64,000 nt of DNA from Trileptium ribeirensis. Taxonomy: Eukaryota > Nematoda > Enoplea > Enoplida > Thoracostomopsidae. The notes under the pieces were generated by a model that saw only the letters and a program-made list of their open reading frames with translations, did not search any database and was not told the origin of the DNA. Made by a program: the position numbers and the translations under genes. The stretch spans positions 62,001 to 126,000 of the forward strand of contig JASANE010016281.1 of NCBI GenBank assembly GCA_030248225.1, written 5' to 3'. Every line of letters begins with the position of its first letter. Positions within the stretch are counted from its first letter, which is position 1. Below are positions 57,401 to 64,000 of the stretch, in pieces.

Positions 57401-57934
57401 CCCGTTGTACACAAACCTAGCGTGTCCCGCCAAATGTACGCCCAACAAAAATGGTTTGTTGGCTTCGGGCCAGTTGTTTGCCAAAAACTTGATTTCGAAT
57501 TCGTTTTGTCGCCAGCTCTGGAAGTCCTCAGTCTTGTCCCCATTAAACGGTGTAATTGGTATGTTAGGCCCACGATTATTCATCTTTCCGTGACCGGAGC
57601 CTGTGTGATTCGATGTTACTTGCGTAGCGTTATCTAACGCCTGATGCAATAGCTGTTCGTGCTTCACCAAGGTATCAGCCTGTTTTTCCAAATCGTTTTT
57701 CGTGGCATCCGCCAGGGTACTGAGCGAAATGTGGTTCCGATCTAGCGCTGATTGCACCGCTCGGCTTTGTTCCAAAATACTAGTCGACGATCTATGTGTG
57801 ATGGAAGTATTATCGGACAATATTTTCTGATGGCTGAGTATCGCCTCACGGACAGTATCTAATTGCCCAGCTATTAGGTTTGCTGTATGCGTTGAGCGTA
57901 CTGTTTTCTTCGCAGATTGTTTTAGTCTTCTCAC
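48419..57934 (-). CDS. Gag-SGNH-Env-Pol polyprotein of Ty3/Gypsy-type element (3,171 codons)
   Basis: One uninterrupted frame, GTG to TGA. Residues 1-117 are coiled-coil-like; the first Met is 118. Then come: Gag capsid-like region with zinc knuckles 377-390 (CX2CX4HX4C) and 401-414 (second Cys replaced by His); a low-complexity linker; an SGNH-hydrolase-like domain at about 793-985 (FIGDDQL at 799, HAGAYNL at 850); and an envelope-like module with a hydrophobic segment (1173-1192), Cys-rich ectodomain, furin-type RRKR at 1472-1475 and a transmembrane helix near 1732-1760. Pol follows: aspartic protease LIDTGA (Asp1869), RT (YLDD 2308-2311), RNase H (TDASDKAIG), integrase zinc domain (from His2690), DDE core, and GPY/F near 2993. 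Normal Gypsy elements have env after pol. GTG directly follows an in-frame TAA, so the true start (non-AUG, spliced leader exon, or Met118) is open. Confidence 0.92.
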   Translation of the reverse strand: MRRLKQSAKKTVRSTHTANLIAGQLDTVREAILSHQKILSDNTSITHRSSTSILEQSRAVQSALDRNHISLSTLADATKNDLEKQADTLVKHEQLLHQALDNATQVTSNHTGSGHGKMNNRGPNIPITPFNGDKTEDFQSWRQNEFEIKFLANNWPEANKPFLLGVHLAGHARFVYNGLSEVVKQNYDQLVVTLEQQLMTEDRKRFLSDEYDIRTQRSGESVSRYAQSLTELAQSALSYMTVDAEKQTNLRNKFIAGLQPRIREEVKVMGPSSMAEAILAAERIETKLKAEKDTTASLSAVNQWSATDTASCLPLQSVHLLDRITQRLEKLETAPSACTATNTASSRENGASGGTYRDFGSTMYGRQNFNLSNRPICQICFKSGHTALQCRNQGSQRNGYCEYHCRSGHRTEDCRARRAAERSRPTGTQLRTGPSRQFRQRDAPVRGNANTVRTPFANALQHMKSPLAGAQSEAADGGAHNATNSDVAQPTFTSFLGTVTCNQVLPSWQLVNITATGDNGYQAANPSRSLGSSDVQQRPITKFPNIPKVSCIESQEATVVAKSLAAQITDAEPKTGGRYRNADTVNRSQQCYEPVRKNSNADNVGLCREDANAVHQLVANMDQCTAYDHAKRTLNSSNGVVRSAAIVDVVAFSAPGPRLAGTKKELLESRTQQPQHNVDSEKSFRSREHDRTSKDDRDKAVGVYTSNGEYMAKSAALASVTKSDNTDCCGPKRMVGPNVNCAGSDQGPPTWNGDRSQVGDGNNRRPFQNLNVGQMNQQGARPRVARRPILSNLTDWYLFIGDDQLQRMEHVPNTSIFWRPGLKLEQVDELLDEALEAIATDGIILTIVIHAGAYNLSADEIEEGQYEQRIISQISRGLRRTHAVLETLRIPIKRVYWSNVTRRNDVAPDQLRCFRHYLDFYVRQLRTPGVVHSVIENDNILQDEIQYVLTQPPYLTDLAMFRLGESFSFRVHGFATPQMAQHGRPEWGVAYTSANIGIMITRRFLFGAMRVNHEDLPEAEQHPPERISDRLLPAGVIPRLRLLEALRIEREESLDAEEEEERARNVSCEVQKCSQQSILGAVQNHTEPPTSPTMLRRLRRKLFDLMVTKVRSGEIDRPRPTRIRKCASSPNFDSKNHEERSNGESLHQQRTATKQPRSMGDVETVRRANRTSFQVLLIIAIVTGLVAAIAGNATSTNPLICQRHTDRQIWRLADPRPCGPIARQRAESPVDAVIQLYRKNVIQYVSQAWLCSKATVQVETFTYFFNDENLKKTARKDESVSKGECRRMKEFKECSAGVLKQHGTMWMTDNKLDWSYPGGGIHCCRWNKFEATNCILTTANVYKRHGETVMESTAGDVKHCSYVGGSCAISNGRFLIWEPNLVEQCEYLAWRTMSGALRGTQWVSADGTLALTFGSEETVQSCNGTQLHMSNQGIPFRIVSKDHKSTKFGAHVLVKHLASQHKASRSGQPKLRRKRDNSDVGIVTSELLASSLQALEIHTTRSISFAFDHAMASTCNLMQHMGRMVKVFVAANPTLAMRAWLKHSNLVASAAGDFVEIWPCIELENGHFSFVPMNGSCTKGVPLIYRIANSTRQGYMDAETNIITQYSHDIDCQLTEEVPITLRNGTYSYSRTGSIRVINDYRTLPNYASWALPNTTLLPDIIFQPVVMYHVAELRTHVTLNDIFHVYNQQQQILSALGVDSEDRSVEQTATKAASRIVRAGLFSFLFGIDLDLRQLWIFCCCAFVTLNVLWKILRRWIRQTFTRLASNQLRMPLKFARIGRRPTAATMAQMESVSLPVAEENATVETVTVFQTSLPERNAETESSATDSQPTTNQRFQPYNLNSAFVTDGNAGTAKITVNGIQMDALIDTGAQISIISAAATQRIPQWTACTKISSGSVRSASGHMMPISRILNAVVELANSKFEGPLAISPTLPYDVIIGRDFLKQLGQFQLDYRNGILTFNDQVVQLGDSAIADADSPMYVTLIDTIKLPPKTEALVWAKSGRIDSRPRLLEPHPAAMERHHIVGAPTVCKAMGDGCVPIRLLNPTDAPAVLHSGVRIATDIQLSQSQLNDVDLQVCASDAIVNSVQGTSSLDNDNKSKMLEDLDLTECALLGSDRNRLLLLLQEYSDLFASGDDNLGSAKGVQHVIDTGTAAPIRQKPYRTAFSLREVVTRKVKEMLNNGIIEPSTSEWASPIVLVKKKDGTWRFCVDYRKLNAVTRRDSYPMKRIDDVMCSLNKAKLFCTLDMKSGYHQIQMDTSSKHKTAFITYDGLYQFRKLPFGLSNAPATFQRLMENVLAGLDWKICLVYLDDILVIGSTPDELLQRLKMVFDRLRLADLKLTMKKCQFGRSSVPYLGHVLSSDGFFPECEKVRKIIDWPIPSSAKEVQSFMGLASYYRQFVWCFAKIAAPLHALYKKNTKFMWSDDCQRAFDELKSRLSSKPILAFPDFSKPFIVQTDASDKAIGAVLSQTDDNGKDHPISYASRTLTKAERQYPVVERETLAVVWAIRHFRPYLYGRGFSVVTDHQPLKWLLTARDPHGRLCRWSLLLQEYDITIVHKPGKENSNADALSRRRENVPTLQNCDLGESLTSCQTCTDMLKASVNEEITVAPVANIDVTTDSIEDGTNSWHEAQTNDDFARVIISRLESTDETANDDWSLVQGMLYHKSNVRGQMQCYVPKTLREQVLIACHDHLLGGHLGIRKTFKKVSDRFYWPTVYSDVKRWCASCAACATRKNPTKYTIPPLQPIPVVAPWYQIACDIVGPLPLTKSKNKYVVVFMDYFTKWVECVAVADMKSTTIAKIFVEQIVCRFGVPARFLTDRGPNLISETMMEVCRLLGIKKLNTAAYHPACDGMVERFNRTMEAMISLYVNTNQDNWDEILPYACFAYRSSVHETTKETPFFLNFGRDPMLPIDLMTRANHGEESDTEDFVFSLCNRFHEAWELASTCVQKAQDKQKFYHDRKARNLPFVEGDKVYLHVPTVRGKSKKLARHWRGPYRVTELTADGTGAVVEPVFKSIRNTPKRVNVRRLKQAPIDTPILAPTKHEQSLIESDDELDELAEQSGQTAVKYHGPVDPTKEYTEIPNTDRSCSNSISVRRGKSSQCMSKETHVTGIAKLAVSRLRSDSKFSLNEDQDDGRIMVNGKTQHSNVCTRKRRLVSVPARRYNLRSYQK

Positions 57935-59191
57935 TTATCGCACACACACCAACGCGCCTATTAAACGTGTTCTCAGCTGCTCTGTCCCCCTCCCGTCCGG
58001 CCCCTCTCTCTCTTTAATTAAAAGCTCGCGGCCCCCTCCCTGTTAGCGCGCCGCGAGGGAGATCCAATAATTACTGCCCGCCCCCCCCCCCCCTACATTT
58101 TATTTTTCAGCCCCATCATCCCCCTTAAGCCCTACGCTCAACTCATTCGCCGTACGCGCCAACTGTGCAACTCTTCCGCTTATTCCTCCAATTTTTTCCC
58201 CCTTATACGCCAGCATGCCACCAATCCCCCCCTTCCCACCACTTCTAACTTTTGGTTTTCTTTTTCTTACTTACCTTCCTCCCTCCTTCTATCCTTTTTT
58301 GCTTGGTTGTATCGCTCCCTCCCACCATTTATTCCATATACCATACACTACCCCTCTCCCCCTCTAATACTTATAACCTCTCCCCTCGCCTACTCATCAA
58401 TTCCATCAACCCCCTACACAACAATAAAAAAATAAAAATCTCTTATCATAGTCTATAATAATAAAAAATAAAAATACAACAAAAATATTCACCACAATTA
58501 CATTTCATTACCACCAGCAACAACTATCCAAAATCCCATAAAACACACAAAATATATAAAAAAAATATCAAAATTTCATCTACTTTACATAATATACACA
58601 CAATCATTATATATTCACACAACTCACAAATCACACAATATATATAATACAAAAAATAACCTTTATTATAAAAACAACCAGCTATAAAGAACTTCTTCCC
58701 GCCAAGAAACAAAAAATTAATTAAATATATATAAAAAAAAATCAATTTAAATATCAAATCTTATCAAAATAAATTATAAATTTCTTAAAAATTACTTGAT
58801 GACTCAGAAAAAACTAAACCATTCAGCTAAAAAAAAAAAAACAAATCATTATTTTATAATATACACAAAATTTATATAAAAAATATACAAAATATATACA
58901 TATATATATAAAAATATATATATTTTGAATTAAAAATTATATAAAAAATAGAAGTCACAATATTTTATCCAATAAAATCATATCAAGGTGCTTCTCTTTT
59001 TTAAAAAATTTTTGAATATTTTTTATTTATTATTTTAAATTTAAAAATTCTACTAACAAATATATATTCCTACAAAATCAAAAATTTATAAAAAAAAAAA
59101 ATACAAAAAAAAAAATAATAAAACAAACTAAACTAAAACTACTATCGAAATCTCAACTATTTATATCTATCTGTAATCAATCACAAAAAAT
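57935..59191. other. G-depleted, pyrimidine- then A-rich junction sequence
   Basis: After the polyprotein's first codon the plus strand becomes C/T-rich (C-run at about 58080) and then A/C/T-rich. By eye only three G occur between 58321 and 58680. No LTR, primer-binding site or gene is visible. It links the retroelement to the polymerase element and may be real asymmetric DNA, an extreme leader region, or unreliable consensus. Confidence 0.7.
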
Positions 59192-60190
59192 TACATAGCT
59201 AATAATTTTTACATTATAATAGAATAACTTTTTAAATAACTGTCATAAAGTAACAAAAATTTATACTTATAGGTGTTTTTAATATTCTGATTTCATTTCT
59301 ACTATTTAAATAAAGCTAAGTTACATAGCTAATAGTTTATAGACTATTTGTTAATAACATGATAAGTATTAGTAGTAAAGTTATCAAAATTGGTAACTAT
59401 AGGTATTCCACTATGAGGAATTTTATTATTTTATTAAAATTTGCATAAATTACATAGCTAATAGTTTACGGGTTATGTATTAATAACTTTATAACTATTA
59501 ATAGTAAAGTTACCAAAATTGGTAACTATAGGCTTTCGACTATGAGGAATTTAATTATTTTATTAAAATTTGCATAAATTACATAGCTAATAGTTTACGG
59601 GTTATGTATTAATAACTTTATAACTATTAATAGTAAAGTTACCAAAATTGGTAACTATAGGCTTTCGACTATGAGGAATTTAATTATTTTGTTAAAATTT
59701 GTGTAAATTACATAGCTAATAATTTATGCGTTATTCCTTAATAACTTTATAACTATTAATAGTAAAGTTATGAAAATTGGTATTTATATGTTATCGACTA
59801 TGGGGAATTTAATTATGTTATTAAAATTTACATAAAGTACATAGCTAATAGCTTATGGGTTATTCGTTAATAGCTTTATAACTATTAGTAGTAAAGTTAC
59901 TAAAGTTGGTAACTATATGTTATCAACTATGGGGAATTTATTTATTTTAATAAAATTTGCATAGATTACATAGCTAATAATTTATGAGCTTTTTGGTTAA
60001 TAACTTTATAACTATTAGTAGTAAATTTGTGAAAATTCATAATAATAGGTTTTCAGCTACGTTGAATCTAATTATGGTTACATAGCTAATAATTTATAAT
60101 AACTTCATGACTATTAGTTGTAAATTCATAAATATAGGACGCTGAATCTCATACGCTTATAGCTAATAAATATGAGTAGCAAATTTGGTT
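59192..60190. repeat. 129-bp tandem repeat array upstream of the DNA polymerase ORF
   Basis: The word TACATAGCTAATA starts at 59192, 59322, 59451, 59580, 59709, 59838, 59967 and 60079, giving a period of 129-130 bp (last interval 112). Units at 59451 and 59580 are almost identical; the outer ones are diverged. Each full unit contains ACTATTAATAGT (perfect palindrome) and GTTACCAA..TTGGTAAC arms. Its place directly before the polymerase start suggests a terminal or promoter/origin region of that element. Confidence 0.9.
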
Positions 60191-60246
60191 TTATAATTGT
60201 GGTATGCATCCTTTTTAAGACTTTATTTCAGAAGTTCTTAAAAGCA

Positions 60247-63200
60247 ATGGCACTTACTTGTAATAAGTGTAATAAAAGCTTTACTAGACGCGATCATCTA
60301 AAGCGTCATATTAACACTGTTCATGGTATGCAACTTAATTGGTGCGAATATTGCGGCAAAATATTTTCGCGTCAGGACGCTCTTACACGACACCAGAAAA
60401 AATATTGTCAACCACAAATTCCGACCGCTATGGAATCGACCAACGACCAAACGGTGGAGCAATCGATGCTCGACGCTGGTCGCCAATCATCAATGCTCGA
60501 CGCTGTGCAACCATCGACGTCGAGTGATGTTGCTCACCGAGAGCAACCGTGCGATCCGACGCATCAAGCAACGATGTATGCTGTTGTTCACCAACCAACG
60601 ACGTCGACCGTCGAACAAATGATGGATCACCCAACATCTGACGCCGCTCACCAACAAACTGATCACGACCACCTAGATCAGTTGCATGGGATGGCGCAAG
60701 AGATCGTTGATCAGTCTATTATCGAGCAATCCGATTCGATGACGCTACGACAATGGATCAAGGCGTTGAAAGGGTATCTGCTCAGTTACTATCTGATGCC
60801 CAAACATCACATCAACGATCTTTCCGTCTTCCTGGCGCAATCGCGTCAGATGTTGGAGCGGTTGATCGAAGTTCAGCTCAAACGTGGAATCAAGCTGTGG
60901 ATCTCCGTCAAATGTGTGCTACGCAAACTGGACGGCACACAAATGACGGCACACTTCAACACAAAATCCCGCGCAATCCTACGTGGGAACAACATCGACG
61001 TCGAGCTCAGCAGCTTCTTCAACGAGCTGACAAAGAAGCTAGACGATTTTCAACGGTTAGGATCCGGATGGGTCCTACAAGACGTCCAACATGCTGATGT
61101 ACACATCAGCAAATATCGACCACTGCGTGCATCCTCCTATGTCGAGCTACCAACATCGATCCGCAACAAACATGCGGTGCTCAACATTCAAAACAATGAC
61201 AATAAATGCTTTTTATGGTCGGTATTGGCGGCGCTGCACCCTCTCAGTTATAATCAACACGCTGAGAGGGTATCAAACTATGAACAATATATTAATGAAC
61301 TAAATATGAACGGTATTCAGTACCCCGTTAAACTTAAAGATATTCCACGATTCGAACGACAAAACAATATTACTATTAATGTATACGGACTGGAAGATGG
61401 TGTTATTTACCCATTGTATATATCTAAATCCCTACATCTACAATACATCCATCTTCTGCTGTATAAAGAACACTACTGTCTAGTTCGCAATTTGGATTCG
61501 TTGCTGAATCGTCAACGGCGAAAAACTAACAAACTATTCTTTTGTGATAAATGTCTCGTTCCATGCTACAGTGCAGCTAAACGTGATGAACATTTGCAAC
61601 GTTGTCGACACGATCAACCCTCCAGAATTCAAACGTCACTTCCAAACTCCACACTTCAATTCGCAAACATTCAACGAATGCAGCGATCCCCTTACGTTAT
61701 ATATGCTGATTTCGAGTGTATACTCGAAAAGGTTCCAACATGTGAACCGTCAACATCCACCTCATATACAAATCCCTATCAACGTCACACCCCATGCGGT
61801 TATGGACTTTTGGATTGTTTTGGATGTTGCAACGATAAAGTCCAAATTGGTGAACCTCGTATATATCGAGGAGACAATACCGTCAAACACTTCCTTAATA
61901 ATGTAATAGAACTATCTGAACAGTATCAAAAGGTACCTCATAAACCCTTAAGCTTGTCCGATAGTGAACAGGTTGAATTTAACGCTGCAACGCAATGTTA
62001 TTTGTGTAATACCCCCATGGATTCTGACGATAAAGCGCGTGATCACTGTCACCTCTGCGGTCGATACAGAGGTGCAGCTCACTTAAAATGTAACATTGGT
62101 TATAGACTTAATCGTGATGTAACTGTGTTATTTCACAATTTACGCAGATACGATGGACATCTCATAATGCAAGAACTTGGTGCTATATGTAAGCAAAAGG
62201 GACTGGAGATTGAATGTATCGCGAAAGGCATGGAGGACTATATGACGTTCTCCATCAAACGGAAATCAAAGAAGACGAGCGATGGTGGTGGTAGCAATCC
62301 ATTCATAATGGATGAAGTGGATGTTGACGATGATGACGATGACGAATGCTGGGATGAGAATGTAGACGGCGTCGACTTCATATTAGGCAACGATGATGTC
62401 GCTGAAGACGAAGTTGGATGGAAAATCCGTTTTATCGATACCATCCAATTTCTCCCATCATCTCTTCAAACGTTGGTCGACAATTTAAAAAAGACTGGTG
62501 TCGATCAATTTCAAGCGATGAAGCGTGTTTTCGGAGATAAACTGGATTTAATGCTGCGTAAGGGTATATACCCCTATGAATATATGGATTGTGTCGATCG
62601 ATTTGCAGAAACAGCATTACCTCATCAACGAGACTTTTATTCTAGTCTCACCGAAAGTGGTATCAGCGACGAAGATTACCAACAGGCTCAAGCTGTTTGG
62701 CGGGAGATGAATGTTCAAACCCTTGGTCAATACCACGACCTATACCTCAAAACCGACGTCCTATTACTTCGTGACATCTTTGAAAACTTTCGATTGTTTT
62801 GTCTAGACAAATTCCGTCTAGACCCCGCTCACTACATCACACTGCCCAGCTTCGCATGGGACGCTTGTCTTATGAAGACAGGCGTCAAGCTGGAACTCAT
62901 CTCCGATCCGGATATGTACGCATTCTTCGAAGATGGAATCCGAGGCGGCGTCTCAGTAATCTCCCACCGATATGCAAAAGCGAACAATCCATACGTTGAC
63001 GGTTACAACGCTGCAGAACTCATCAACTACATAATGTATCTCGACGCAAATAATTTATACGGCTGGTCGATGGTTCAAAAACTCCCCTACAATAATTTCA
63101 AGTGGCTTTCCCAAACCCAAATCGGTTTAATCGATTGGTACTCAGTGAACGCAAACGGAGATACTGGATATATCCTGGAAGTGGACTTAAATTATCCATA

Positions 63201-64000
63201 TCATCTCCACAACCTACACAATGACTACCCACTAGCTCCAGAACGTTTAAAGATTTCCGATTCAATGTTGTCTCCATATTGCAGTGCAATCAAACAAGAT
63301 CGTTCTCCACCAGTTGAGAAATTGGTTCCCAACTTAAACGATAAATATCATTATAAAGTCCACATCCGCAACCTTCAACAATACCTTGCACTTGGTTTGG
63401 AACTTACAAAAGTGCATCGAGTCATCTCCTTCCAACAGTCTGAATGGATGGAACCTTATATCTCCTTTAATACTGAAATGCGAAAGAACGCAAACAGCGA
63501 CTTTGAGAAAGACTTGTATAAGCTTCTCAACAACGCTGTGTTCGGCAAAACTATGGAGAACGTACGAGCTTATGTTGACATTAAACTTATAACCAACGAA
63601 CGGAAATTTGAAAAGTTGGTTGCGAATCCTCGTTACTCCATGTCCTCAATATTCAACGAAGACCTTGTTGCGGTTAAAATGCATCGCAAAACTGTCAAAC
63701 TGTGTAAACCCATTTATGTTGGGTTTACAGTTTTGGAACTGTCGAAATCTCTCATGTACAATTTCCATTATAATTATATGAAACCAATGTATGATGATAA
63801 ATGCAAACTACTCTTTACAGACACTGACTCTTTGTGTTATTCTGTGGAAACCAAAGACATTTATGAAGATATGCGTGACAATATCGGCTTCTTCGATACC
63901 AGCGATTACCCCACAGATCACCCCCTCTTCTCAACGGCGAATAAGAAAATATTGGGTAAAATGAAAGACGAAACGGCGGGAATACCAATAGAGGAATTTG
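60247..64000 (+). CDS. Family-B (protein-primed type) DNA polymerase fusion of an adintovirus/Maverick-like element, 3' incomplete
   Basis: The frame is open to the window edge (1,251 codons so far). Two zinc fingers (from Cys5; HTVH and ..KKYC ends) are followed by a Gln/His/Asp-rich linker, a helical region, and a segment with KCFLWSVLAALHP (Cys321) and LLLYKEHYC (His409) that resembles a papain/OTU-type cysteine protease. The exonuclease domain has Exo I (ADFE, 487-490), Exo II (RRYDGH, near 635) and Exo III (YHDLYLKTD, from 829). An endonuclease-VII-like zinc motif (CYLC..DHCHLCGRYRG, 584-606) is inserted between Exo I and II. The polymerase has motif A (YLDANNLYG, 931), motif B (LLNNAVFGKT, 1093) and motif C (FTDTDSL, 1190). 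An in-frame ATG at 60172 would add a hydrophobic 25-residue leader; I prefer 60247, which directly precedes the zinc finger. The open frame suggests a recent copy. Confidence 0.9.
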   Translation, partial: MALTCNKCNKSFTRRDHLKRHINTVHGMQLNWCEYCGKIFSRQDALTRHQKKYCQPQIPTAMESTNDQTVEQSMLDAGRQSSMLDAVQPSTSSDVAHREQPCDPTHQATMYAVVHQPTTSTVEQMMDHPTSDAAHQQTDHDHLDQLHGMAQEIVDQSIIEQSDSMTLRQWIKALKGYLLSYYLMPKHHINDLSVFLAQSRQMLERLIEVQLKRGIKLWISVKCVLRKLDGTQMTAHFNTKSRAILRGNNIDVELSSFFNELTKKLDDFQRLGSGWVLQDVQHADVHISKYRPLRASSYVELPTSIRNKHAVLNIQNNDNKCFLWSVLAALHPLSYNQHAERVSNYEQYINELNMNGIQYPVKLKDIPRFERQNNITINVYGLEDGVIYPLYISKSLHLQYIHLLLYKEHYCLVRNLDSLLNRQRRKTNKLFFCDKCLVPCYSAAKRDEHLQRCRHDQPSRIQTSLPNSTLQFANIQRMQRSPYVIYADFECILEKVPTCEPSTSTSYTNPYQRHTPCGYGLLDCFGCCNDKVQIGEPRIYRGDNTVKHFLNNVIELSEQYQKVPHKPLSLSDSEQVEFNAATQCYLCNTPMDSDDKARDHCHLCGRYRGAAHLKCNIGYRLNRDVTVLFHNLRRYDGHLIMQELGAICKQKGLEIECIAKGMEDYMTFSIKRKSKKTSDGGGSNPFIMDEVDVDDDDDDECWDENVDGVDFILGNDDVAEDEVGWKIRFIDTIQFLPSSLQTLVDNLKKTGVDQFQAMKRVFGDKLDLMLRKGIYPYEYMDCVDRFAETALPHQRDFYSSLTESGISDEDYQQAQAVWREMNVQTLGQYHDLYLKTDVLLLRDIFENFRLFCLDKFRLDPAHYITLPSFAWDACLMKTGVKLELISDPDMYAFFEDGIRGGVSVISHRYAKANNPYVDGYNAAELINYIMYLDANNLYGWSMVQKLPYNNFKWLSQTQIGLIDWYSVNANGDTGYILEVDLNYPYHLHNLHNDYPLAPERLKISDSMLSPYCSAIKQDRSPPVEKLVPNLNDKYHYKVHIRNLQQYLALGLELTKVHRVISFQQSEWMEPYISFNTEMRKNANSDFEKDLYKLLNNAVFGKTMENVRAYVDIKLITNERKFEKLVANPRYSMSSIFNEDLVAVKMHRKTVKLCKPIYVGFTVLELSKSLMYNFHYNYMKPMYDDKCKLLFTDTDSLCYSVETKDIYEDMRDNIGFFDTSDYPTDHPLFSTANKKILGKMKDETAGIPIEEF

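Larger units (their letters stand above)
44626..57934 (-). mobile_element. Ty3/Gypsy (Metaviridae-like) retroelement with envelope module, 5' end missing
   Basis: On the minus strand the order is: 3,171-codon polyprotein, two accessory ORFs, polypurine tract, 3' LTR. RT/RNase H/integrase order and the GPY/F integrase tail place it in Ty3/Gypsy. The visible length is 13.3 kb, long for the group because of the extra modules. A matching 5' LTR and a tRNA primer-binding site were looked for at 57935-59200 and not found. Either the copy is truncated upstream or the assembly is faulty there. The coding frames are all intact, which argues for a young insertion. Confidence 0.9.

Noticed and set aside
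50332..57637. Many plus-strand ORFs of 60-146 codons across 48.5-57.6 kb
   Set aside because: All are antisense shadows of the 3,171-codon polyprotein, whose domains are unmistakable.
58000..58100. Possible primer-binding site (TGGATCTCC on the minus strand near 58073)
   Set aside because: No LTR end precedes it and the matching tRNA 3' end would lack a T-arm consensus.
58252..58757. Short hydrophobic ORFs in the G-poor junction on both strands
   Set aside because: They follow from the extreme base composition; no start context or family features.
60323..62999. Plus-strand ORFs in other frames within the polymerase (for example 60753-61097, 61544-61906) and minus-strand ones such as 62238-62444
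   Set aside because: The polymerase frame is continuous through them with family motifs in order; the others are out of frame or antisense.
1..64000. tRNA, rRNA and CRISPR-like features
   Set aside because: I scanned for GGTTCGA-type B boxes with acceptor stems and for regularly spaced short repeats with unique spacers; none held up, although a dedicated tRNA search was not possible.

Overview
The window reads as nuclear DNA from an AT-rich invertebrate animal. It carries a nine-tenths-intronic gene for a synaptic-vesicle-type transporter, the last exon of a mitochondrial tRNA-modification GTPase, and remnants of hAT, mariner, Merlin, Ty3/Gypsy and protein-primed DNA polymerase elements. I cannot name the species. 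The mixture would suit a nematode-like or other repeat-rich ecdysozoan, but that is inference only.

Layout. 1-4.5 kb: AT-rich sequence, probably intron or 5' flank of the GTPase gene, with a cluster of TTCGCGAA palindromes. 4.53-4.78 kb: last coding exon of a GTPBP3/MnmE-like gene (+). 5.34-7.09 kb: a foldback element with arms of about 450 bp and a minisatellite core. 10.08-11.13 kb: a large 22/27-bp minisatellite. 13.9-39.5 kb: an 11-exon SV2/SVOP-like major facilitator gene (+). Its exons join in phase to 532 codons plus a stop. Its introns carry two small MITE copies, a Merlin transposase relic, a hAT MITE with a perfect 8-bp target duplication, a larger hAT-like element, a decayed mariner and several tandem-repeat blocks. 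42.2-42.6 kb: apparent C-terminal coding sequence of an unidentified helical protein.

44.6-57.9 kb holds a minus-strand Ty3/Gypsy element. It has a 3' LTR (357 bp, TGTAAC...GTTACA), an adjacent polypurine tract, two Arg-rich accessory ORFs that share a motif, and one uninterrupted ORF of 3,171 codons. The domain order in that ORF is unusual: Gag with zinc knuckles, an SGNH-like domain, an envelope-like membrane glycoprotein module, then protease, reverse transcriptase, RNase H and integrase with a GPY/F tail. An envelope module inside the polyprotein, ahead of protease, is the most striking thing in the window. No 5' LTR is visible. The upstream side runs into a sequence almost without G (58.1-58.7 kb).

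59.2-60.2 kb holds about seven 129-bp tandem units, followed at 60.25 kb by the start of a second mobile or viral-type element. It is an ORF open to the window end that encodes C2H2 fingers, a cysteine-protease-like region and a family-B, protein-primed-type DNA polymerase with an inserted endonuclease-VII-like zinc motif (adintovirus/Maverick-like lineage).

Host genes seen are GTPBP3-like (mitochondrial tRNA wobble-uridine modification), SV2-like (vesicle membrane transport) and one unknown. Everything else recognisable is mobile or repetitive DNA.
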